Origin: an uncultured Bacteroidota bacterium
GTDB taxonomy: Bacteria; Bacteroidota; Bacteroidia; Chitinophagales; Chitinophagaceae
Assembly (NCBI GenBank): GCA_938008665.1
Contig: CALLKA010000145.1
Coordinates: forward strand, 1 to 20,720
DNA: 20,720 nt
Direction of reading: 5' to 3'
A model generated the notes under the pieces. It was not told where the DNA came from. It worked only from the letters and a program-made list of their open reading frames with translations, and did not search any database. Shown piece by piece: positions 14,984-20,720 of the stretch (positions are counted from its first letter, which is position 1; every line of letters starts with the position of its first letter). The translations under genes were made by a program, and so were the position numbers.

Positions 14984-16070
14984 AAAAATACGAATCATCA
15001 TCGCTGGTGGTGGAACCGGAGGGCATATTTTCCCTGCGATTGCGGTAGCGCAAGCGATACAGAAAATACAACCAGATGCGGCTATTTTATTTGTGGGTGC
15101 CCTAGGTAAAATGGAAATGGAGAAAATACCACAAGCAGGGTATGAGATTATTGGAATCACAATAGCAGGATTTAACAGAACTAATCTATTAAAAAATATA
15201 TCCTTGCCATGGAAATTATTGAAAAGTTATTTTCAAGTGAAGGCGATTATAAAAAAATTCAAACCTAATGCCGTTTTTGGTGTGGGTGGCTATTCTAGCT
15301 TTCCAGTTTTGAAACAAGCACAAACAAAATCCATACCTACATTTATTCATGAGTCAAATGCGTTTGCAGGTAAAGCAAATCAATGGCTAGGGGCTGATGC
15401 TACTCAAATATTCACAGGGACAAAAGGGATGGAATCATTTTTCCCCGCTGAAAAAATATTGGTGACTGGAAATCCGGTGAGACAAAATATTATCAAAACC
15501 TCCTATAGTAAAAATAATGCAGTATTGCATTTTGGCTTAATGCCAAATAAAAAAACGGTATTAATCGTAGGCGGAAGTTTGGGTGCAAGCTCCATTAATA
15601 AAGCAATCCAAACTAATTTGGCTGCATTTTTAGAAGCTAACATACAGTTGATTTGGCAAACAGGGAAACCGAATGCTTCGGCTTATGTAACTGCAGCAAA
15701 TGAGTATGCCAATGTTTATGTGAGTTCATTTATTGATGATATGAGTGCTGCATATACTGCTGCAGACATCGTGGTTAGCAGATCGGGTGCGATGGCGGTC
15801 GCTGAAATTTCAATCACAGGTAAAGCGGCCATTTTTGTACCCTATCCACATGCAGCAGAGGATCACCAAACACATAATGCGATGGCATTGGTTGACAATG
15901 GTGCTGCAAAAATGGTCAGCGATAATGAAGTGAATCAAAAATTGATTCCCTTATTACAAAGTTTAATAGAAGATGAACAAGGTAGGAAGTTGATGGAAGA
16001 AAAAATAAAAGCACATGCATTTACAAATGCAGATGAAGTTATTGCAGAACAAATACTACAACATATTTAA
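14961..16070 (+). CDS. murG: UDP-GlcNAc:lipid I N-acetylglucosaminyltransferase
   Basis: Peripheral inner-membrane GT-B glycosyltransferase that converts lipid I to lipid II, the last cytoplasmic step of precursor synthesis. 369 aa. The N-terminal glycine loop IIIAGGGTGGHIFPAIAVA starts at residue 12. HESNAFAGKAN (130-140) and TGNPVR (169-174) follow, then the second glycine loop GGSLGASSIN (204-213). The UDP-GlcNAc site has SRSGAMAVAEI (273-283) and PYPHAAEDHQTHNA (295-308). The start at 14961 lies inside ftsW and is the only one just ahead of the glycine loop, which supports the 23-base overlap. murC follows after 23 bases. Confidence 0.97.
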   Translation: MALSPQYKKIRIIIAGGGTGGHIFPAIAVAQAIQKIQPDAAILFVGALGKMEMEKIPQAGYEIIGITIAGFNRTNLLKNISLPWKLLKSYFQVKAIIKKFKPNAVFGVGGYSSFPVLKQAQTKSIPTFIHESNAFAGKANQWLGADATQIFTGTKGMESFFPAEKILVTGNPVRQNIIKTSYSKNNAVLHFGLMPNKKTVLIVGGSLGASSINKAIQTNLAAFLEANIQLIWQTGKPNASAYVTAANEYANVYVSSFIDDMSAAYTAADIVVSRSGAMAVAEISITGKAAIFVPYPHAAEDHQTHNAMALVDNGAAKMVSDNEVNQKLIPLLQSLIEDEQGRKLMEEKIKAHAFTNADEVIAEQILQHI

Positions 16071-16093
16071 AAATCAGTAAAGTAATAGTACGA

Positions 16094-17458
16094 ATGAACC
16101 CGCTAACTAACATTAAAAATATTTACTTCATTGGCATTGGTGGTATTGGCATGAGTGCATTGGCTAGGTATTTTAACACACAGGGTGTGCATGTTTCAGG
16201 TTATGATAAAACGCCCACGGTATTAACCGACGATTTGGTGAAAGAAGGAATTCAAATTCATTTTGAAGACGATCTAAATCAAATTGACAAGGACGCAACC
16301 GTAATTGTATATACTCCTGCTATACCTGCGGATCATGGTGAATTAAATTATTACAGAGATCATGGTTATAATGTAGTTAAGCGTAGTGATGTATTACAAT
16401 GGGTGACTGAAAACGCATTCACTATTGGTATTGCTGGTACACATGGAAAAACTACGACCACTTCAATGACAGCGCATATTTTAAGACATACTGAATATGG
16501 CTGTAATGCATTTTTAGGTGGTATTGCTTCTAATTATAATACCAATTTTTGGAGCCATGAAAAAAATGTAGTGGTTGTGGAAGCGGATGAATATGATCGT
16601 AGTTTTTTAAAATTATCGCCAAATATTGCAGTCATTACTGCAGTGGATCCGGATCATTTAGATATTTATGGCACAGCGGAAGAAGTATTAAAAGCTTTTG
16701 GGCAATATGCAGATAAGATTAAGCCAGGTGGTGCATTAATTCAAAAAATGGGAACAACGGTGGTGACCAATTCTGATAATAAAACAATTCAAACTTATGG
16801 GTATGATAAACACAATGCATCTTATCATACGCAAAATTTAAAAGTAGTGGATGGGTCTTATATTTTTGACTTAGTACATCCAGGAGGTATTTTGAAAGAG
16901 GTGGTTTTGAATATGGGTGGCTTGCACAATGTTGAAAACGCAACAGCCGCAATTGCAATTGCATTAACCTTAGGGATTGATGAAAATAAAATTAAGTTGG
17001 CGGTTGCGGATTTTAAAGGTGTTAAGCGTCGTTTTGAGTATAAGATTAAAACAGCGAATAAGGTTTTGATTGACGACTATGCGCATCATCCAGAAGAATT
17101 AAATGCATTAATTTCTGGAGTGAGAAGTATATATCCTGCCGAGAAAATGGTTTTGGTTTTTCAGCCACACTTATATAGTCGCACGCAGGACCAATGCGAT
17201 GGCTTTGTTGAAACATTGGATAAGGCAGATGAAGTTATTTTATTACCTATTTATCCAGCAAGGGAATTACCCATCCCGGGAGTTACAAGTGATATGTTGA
17301 TTGAAAAAATGAGTATCTCAAAAAAACAAGTAATGTCAAAAGAGGCATTGTTGGCGTGGGCAGCAACCACACCTGATAAGTTGATTGTGATGGCGGGTGC
17401 AGGAGATATAGATGTTTGTATCAATACTATTAAAGACCTACTTATACCAACTAAATGA
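16094..17458 (+). CDS. murC: UDP-N-acetylmuramate:L-alanine ligase
   Basis: First Mur ligase, adding L-alanine to UDP-MurNAc in the cytoplasm. 454 aa, family length. The N-terminal dinucleotide-like fold is IYFIGIGGIGMSALA (10-24). The ATP loop is GIAGTHGKTTTTSM (112-125). In the central domain VEADEYDRSFLKL (162-174) and VDPDHLDIYGT (184-194) are intact. The C-terminal domain has KRRFEYK (311-317), DDYAHHPEEL (327-336) and QPHLYSRT (357-364). The His in the ATP loop (GTHGKT) separates MurC from MurD and MurE. Its TGA stop overlaps the ftsQ ATG (ATGA), suggesting coupling. Confidence 0.97.
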   Translation: MNPLTNIKNIYFIGIGGIGMSALARYFNTQGVHVSGYDKTPTVLTDDLVKEGIQIHFEDDLNQIDKDATVIVYTPAIPADHGELNYYRDHGYNVVKRSDVLQWVTENAFTIGIAGTHGKTTTTSMTAHILRHTEYGCNAFLGGIASNYNTNFWSHEKNVVVVEADEYDRSFLKLSPNIAVITAVDPDHLDIYGTAEEVLKAFGQYADKIKPGGALIQKMGTTVVTNSDNKTIQTYGYDKHNASYHTQNLKVVDGSYIFDLVHPGGILKEVVLNMGGLHNVENATAAIAIALTLGIDENKIKLAVADFKGVKRRFEYKIKTANKVLIDDYAHHPEELNALISGVRSIYPAEKMVLVFQPHLYSRTQDQCDGFVETLDKADEVILLPIYPARELPIPGVTSDMLIEKMSISKKQVMSKEALLAWAATTPDKLIVMAGAGDIDVCINTIKDLLIPTK

Positions 17459-18570
17459 AGCAATGGCAAAACATATTGATTAAAACTTTGTGGAGCATTG
17501 CAGGTGCAGCACTGATATTTTTATTTGTAATTGCATGGAAAGCCAAAGTAGCTAAAAAATTATCGCAAATTCAAGTAGAATTAGTAGGTGAAACGACCAA
17601 GGCTATATTCATGGATGAAAATGAAATCACCCAAATTTTAAAAGATCAAGGGATTGTTAAAGGAACCATTGTTGAAAAAATTAATTTAACATCTATTGAA
17701 AAGGAGTTAGAAAAAATTAGGTGGATAAAGAATGCAGAACTGTTTATCAATAACCAACAATTATTAGAAGTTAAAATACAACAAAGAATTCCAATAGCAC
17801 GTGTTTTTACAGTTGCGGGAAGTTCCTTTTATATAGATGATCAAGGTTGGCGTTTGCCATTAAAACAGCTTACTGTGCTGCGTTTGCCAGTTTTTACAGG
17901 TTTCCCAACTGATCAAGATAATTTATCGGCGCCAGATAGCTTGCTACTTAAGGAGGTCCTCTTTTTTTCAAATACAATAAAATCAGATAGTTTTTTTACT
18001 GCGCAAATTGCACAAGTAAATATTGGATCCAATGGTGATTTTCAAATGGTGCCTAGTTTAGGGGATCATACCGTTTTAATAGGTTCAGTGGATAATTTGG
18101 CGGATAAATTAAATCGGTTATATACTTTCTATAAAAAAGTGTGGGTTCAAAGTGGGATCAATGCCTATCAAGTATTGGATTGCCGATTTGACGGCCAAAT
18201 TGTTGCCTTAAAAAAGGGGTTGGAGCCTATTCAATATGCTCCAGGAATGATGCCATTTCAAAATTCGGAATTAGGAAATATGGACAATGTATTATCGACT
18301 ACTGATACTGCATCAGCGCCAATTATCAAAAATACCATGAAAAAAGCGGGGCCCATTGTTGTCAAAAAGGAGATGAAATTAGTGGAAAATAAATCGACTA
18401 AGAAGCCCGTAGTTAAAGTGGTTGCAAATAAAAAAAGCACTCCAGTAAAAATCAACAAACAAATCAAGAAAAAAGACAATAAACAAAACAATAAATCGTT
18501 AATTAATAAGAAGAAATCCGCGAAGGCTTTAATGCCGACAAAGACTAATTCTAAGAGCAACAACAACTAA
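17455..18570 (+). CDS. ftsQ: FtsQ/DivIB-like cell division protein with lysine-rich tail
   Basis: Bitopic inner-membrane divisome protein that links early and late division proteins through its periplasmic domain. 371 aa. There is a short cytoplasmic N-terminus, a membrane helix (about 10-28), then a POTRA-like region (about 38-115, including AELFINNQQLLEVKIQQRIP) and a beta domain with FYIDDQGWRLPL (125-136) and the C-terminal YQVLDCRFDGQIVALKKG (238-255). The position between murC and ftsA is the normal ftsQ place. Unusual is the end of the protein: residues 295-371 hold 24 lysines, no arginine and only three acidic residues, with many Asn, Ser, Thr and Val, so this is a long, strongly basic and probably disordered tail that by topology would be periplasmic. 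E. coli FtsQ (276 aa) has no such tail. Confidence 0.9.
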   Translation: MKQWQNILIKTLWSIAGAALIFLFVIAWKAKVAKKLSQIQVELVGETTKAIFMDENEITQILKDQGIVKGTIVEKINLTSIEKELEKIRWIKNAELFINNQQLLEVKIQQRIPIARVFTVAGSSFYIDDQGWRLPLKQLTVLRLPVFTGFPTDQDNLSAPDSLLLKEVLFFSNTIKSDSFFTAQIAQVNIGSNGDFQMVPSLGDHTVLIGSVDNLADKLNRLYTFYKKVWVQSGINAYQVLDCRFDGQIVALKKGLEPIQYAPGMMPFQNSELGNMDNVLSTTDTASAPIIKNTMKKAGPIVVKKEMKLVENKSTKKPVVKVVANKKSTPVKINKQIKKKDNKQNNKSLINKKKSAKALMPTKTNSKSNNN

Positions 18571-18577
18571 CAACTAA
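18565..18577 (+). repeat. AACTAACAACTAA leader element before ftsA
   Basis: This 13-base word sits 11 bases before the ftsA ATG and overlaps the ftsQ stop codon. The identical word recurs at 20059-20071 in the ftsZ leader. The following A-rich bases (TAAAATACATAAAA) fit the A-rich, Shine-Dalgarno-free translation starts of Bacteroidota. Function unknown. Confidence 0.45.
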
Positions 18578-18588
18578 AATACATAAAA

Positions 18589-19986
18589 ATGAGTCAAAAC
18601 GATTCGCCCATCATTGTGGGTCTAGATATTGGTACCACAAAGATTGCGGCTATAGCTGGCAGAAAAAACGAGTTTGGCAAATTAGAGATTTTGGGCTTTG
18701 GCCGTGCCAACAGTAATGGGGTACAACATGGTCAAGTGCTAAACATTGATCAAACCATTAAAGCAATTCAACAAGCACTTCAAAATTGTCAATTAAGCAA
18801 TCCTGATTTAGAAATCAATGAAGTATTTGTAGGTATTGCAGGGCATCATATAAAAAGTTTACAAACAAGGGGTGATATGGTTCGCCAAGATGCGGAGAAC
18901 GAAATTCAACCTTGGGAAATTGAGCAGTTAATCAATAACCAACGCAAAACATTTATTCCAGCAGGGGATCAAATTATTGATGTGATACCACAAGAGTTTC
19001 ATGTTGATAATAACCCAAATGTGAAAGAGCCAGTAGGTGTGAATGGTGTAAAAGTAGGGGCTAATTTTTTAATTCTAACTGGTGACAGAAATGCAATTCG
19101 CAATATCAATCGTTCGGTGGAGCGTAGTGGTTTAGTGACGAAGGATTTGGTATTACAACCCCTAGCTTCTGCAAGTGCGGTTATGAGTGATATCGATTTA
19201 GAAGCGGGTGTGGCAATATTAGACATTGGTGGTGGAACTAGTGATTTAGCTGTATTTTATGATGGCATTTTGAAGCATACTGCAGTAATTCCATTCGGTG
19301 GAGAGAACATAACCAATGATATTCGACTTGGCTTAGGCGTTTTGAAAAGTCAAGCGGAAGCAATGAAAGTGCAGTTTGGTAGCGCTTTAGCAGATGAGGC
19401 AAAAGCCAATGCTTATGTCACAATTCCAGGTTTAAAAGGTATGCCAGCGAAAGAAATCAGTGTGAAAAGTTTGGCAGGAATTATCCAAGCAAGAATGAGT
19501 GAAATATTGGATTTCGTCACTTACCATTTAAAGCAAGTGGGTTTGGATAGTCGTCAATTAAATGGGGGTGTGATATTGACTGGTGGCGGATCTCAATTAA
19601 AGCACCTAATTCAATTAACCGAGTATATTACTGGTTTGAATGCTAGAATTGGATTGCCTAATGAACATTTAGCACCTAATCATATCGATGAGTTGAAAAA
19701 GCCAATGTATTCAACATGTATTGGATTAATCTTGAAAGGCTATAACGATTTTGAACAAAATTATAAGGTATTTGCTGAAAACTTTAAAAGAGTAGAAGTG
19801 CCTAAATCATTGACTGTAAACAATACCAATGGGGCCAATACTTTAACGAGTCAAAAAGTGGAAAAACCTGCACCAGCAACTACTTTATCAGTAGAGCAAA
19901 TTGAAAAAAGAAAGAGCAAATTTTGGGATCGATTTAAGAATAATTTGATTGAAATATTTAATGAGGAACCTGACAAACCTTTGTAA
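18589..19986 (+). CDS. ftsA: Cell division protein FtsA
   Basis: Actin-like ATPase that anchors FtsZ polymers to the inner membrane and recruits later division proteins. 465 aa, somewhat longer than E. coli FtsA (420). The phosphate-1 loop GLDIGTTKIAA is at 11-21, the phosphate-2 loop AILDIGGGTSDLAVF at 209-223, and the adenosine motif VILTGGGSQLKHL at 328-340. After the ATPase fold comes a flexible linker (about 400-437, rich in Asn, Thr, Pro, Ala), then a C-terminal amphipathic segment KRKSKFWDRFKNNLIEIF (440-457), the expected membrane-targeting helix. It follows ftsQ by 18 bases and precedes ftsZ by 116 bases, the largest gap inside the dcw cluster. Confidence 0.97.
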   Translation: MSQNDSPIIVGLDIGTTKIAAIAGRKNEFGKLEILGFGRANSNGVQHGQVLNIDQTIKAIQQALQNCQLSNPDLEINEVFVGIAGHHIKSLQTRGDMVRQDAENEIQPWEIEQLINNQRKTFIPAGDQIIDVIPQEFHVDNNPNVKEPVGVNGVKVGANFLILTGDRNAIRNINRSVERSGLVTKDLVLQPLASASAVMSDIDLEAGVAILDIGGGTSDLAVFYDGILKHTAVIPFGGENITNDIRLGLGVLKSQAEAMKVQFGSALADEAKANAYVTIPGLKGMPAKEISVKSLAGIIQARMSEILDFVTYHLKQVGLDSRQLNGGVILTGGGSQLKHLIQLTEYITGLNARIGLPNEHLAPNHIDELKKPMYSTCIGLILKGYNDFEQNYKVFAENFKRVEVPKSLTVNNTNGANTLTSQKVEKPAPATTLSVEQIEKRKSKFWDRFKNNLIEIFNEEPDKPL

Positions 19987-20102
19987 TATTATTTACCCAC
20001 ATTGTGGTTATAAATATCAAGTAGAATAAATTCTAAAATTGCTAATTTCGACATAACTAACTAACAACTAACCATCTAACTAACCCATTTAAAAACAAAA
20101 AA
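19987..20102 (+). promoter_or_regulatory. CTAAC-rich leader of ftsZ
   Basis: The 116-base ftsA-ftsZ gap holds five CTAAC words within 28 bases (20057, 20061, 20068, 20076 and 20080), including the 13-base word shared with the ftsA leader (20059-20071), then an A-rich run to the ftsZ ATG. The strand is nearly G-free from 20051 to 20102. An AACCTTTG at 19976-19983, one mismatch from TAnnTTTG, at the end of ftsA could be the -7 element of an ftsZ promoter, but the nearest TTG gives a 24-base spacing. No hairpin was recognised. Confidence 0.4.
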
Positions 20103-20720
20103 ATGATTCAATTTGACTTGCCTAAACAAAAATCATCTATCATCAAGGTCCTAGGTGTAGGCGGTGGCGGTAGTAATGCTGTAAACTTTATGTTTAAGCA
20201 GGATATAGAAGGCGTTGATTTTATTATTTGTAATACAGATTCTAAGGCCATTGAACAAAGCGATGTACCAAACAAAATACAATTAGGCCCACATTTAACA
20301 CAGGGTCTTGGGGCTGGAGCGGATCCTTCTGTTGGAAAGTTAGCAACAGAAGAATCTTTAGAAGAAATCAGAAAAATTTTAGAAGTTAATACACGTATGG
20401 CCTTTATCACTGTTGGAATGGGTGGTGGTACTGGAACTGGTGGTGCGCCAATTATTGCAAAAATTTGTAAGGACTTAGGTATTTTAACGGTGGGTATTGT
20501 TACCACACCTTTTGGATTTGAAGGACCTCGTCGTCAAAAACAAGCAGAGGAAGGAATCAATCAATTAAAACCATTAGTAGATACATTGTTGGTGATTTCA
20601 AATGATAAATTACGTGTTCAATATGGTAATTTAAAAATGAAAGAGGCATTTACTAAAGCAGATAATGTTTTAGCAACTGCAGCTAAATGTATTACTGATG
20701 TTATTAATAGCCGCGGTCAT
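20103..20720 (+). CDS. ftsZ: Cell division GTPase FtsZ (3' end outside window)
   Basis: Tubulin homologue that polymerises into the Z ring and organises the divisome. Only the first 206 codons are present; the frame is open to the last base. The N-terminal GTPase domain is intact as far as seen: KVLGVGGGGSNAVNFM (15-30), the loop with NTDSKAI (44-50), the tubulin signature GMGGGTGTGGAPI (105-117), TPFGFEGPRR (135-144) and ISNDKL (165-170). The start at 20103 gives the short N-terminal tail (MIQFDLPKQ) usual for the family. The T7 loop, C-terminal domain and FtsA-binding tail lie beyond the window. Confidence 0.97.
   Translation, partial: MIQFDLPKQKSSIIKVLGVGGGGSNAVNFMFKQDIEGVDFIICNTDSKAIEQSDVPNKIQLGPHLTQGLGAGADPSVGKLATEESLEEIRKILEVNTRMAFITVGMGGGTGTGGAPIIAKICKDLGILTVGIVTTPFGFEGPRRQKQAEEGINQLKPLVDTLLVISNDKLRVQYGNLKMKEAFTKADNVLATAAKCITDVINSRGH

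Noticed and set aside
20108..20506. 132-codon minus-strand open frame at the window end
   Set aside because: It is the antisense shadow of ftsZ; the plus strand encodes an unmistakable FtsZ GTPase domain in frame from 20103.
1..20720. Mobile elements, CRISPR arrays, tRNA or rRNA genes, defence systems
   Set aside because: None seen: no transposase, integrase, spacer-repeat pattern, tRNA-like cloverleaf or terminal repeats; the gene order is continuous housekeeping.

Overview
The window reads as a chromosomal segment of a low-GC member of the Bacteroidota, probably of the Chitinophagaceae/Sphingobacteriales type. The evidence for this is the promoter style (TTG about 19 bases ahead of TAnnTTTG), A-rich leaders without Shine-Dalgarno sequences, a one-domain ATP synthase epsilon subunit, an atpDC pair without the other ATP synthase genes, an FtsL-like small protein instead of a classical FtsL, a MraY with an enlarged loop, and a division transpeptidase with a C-terminal PASTA domain. 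The genus cannot be fixed from the sequence alone.

Layout. Positions 1-779: an aquaglyceroporin (MIP family) gene. 819-2594: atpD and atpC, with their own promoter overlapping the end of the porin gene and a clear intrinsic terminator after atpC (2627-2657). 2718-4034: a membrane sensor histidine kinase with no response regulator beside it, facing queA (4059-5384, minus strand), which makes the queuosine precursor in tRNA. 5385-5637: a divergent control region between queA and mraZ. It is the most information-rich non-coding stretch here, with four 10-bp-phased GTG boxes ahead of mraZ, three phased GGTGAA units ahead of queA, and several DnaA-box-like words.

From 5638 to the window end runs an almost gap-free division and cell wall (dcw) cluster, all on the plus strand: mraZ, rsmH (mraW), ftsL-like, ftsI (PBP with PASTA), murE, mraY, murD, ftsW, murG, murC, ftsQ, ftsA and the first 206 codons of ftsZ, which is cut by the window end. 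Many junctions overlap (TAATG, ATGA, or 23 bases at ftsW/murG), which suggests translational coupling and one long transcript. Together the genes make the cytoplasmic peptidoglycan precursor steps (MurC, MurD, MurE), the lipid steps (MraY, MurG), septal polymerisation and crosslinking (FtsW, FtsI) and the divisome scaffold (FtsL-like, FtsQ, FtsA, FtsZ). murF, ddl and murB are not in the cluster and must lie elsewhere.

No mobile element, CRISPR array, tRNA, rRNA or defence gene was seen. I do not see a previously undescribed multi-gene system: this is a conserved housekeeping region. The points most worth a second look are regulatory (the queA-mraZ intergenic region and the CTAAC-rich leaders of ftsA and ftsZ) and structural (a 77-residue lysine-rich tail on FtsQ and an enlarged MraY loop).
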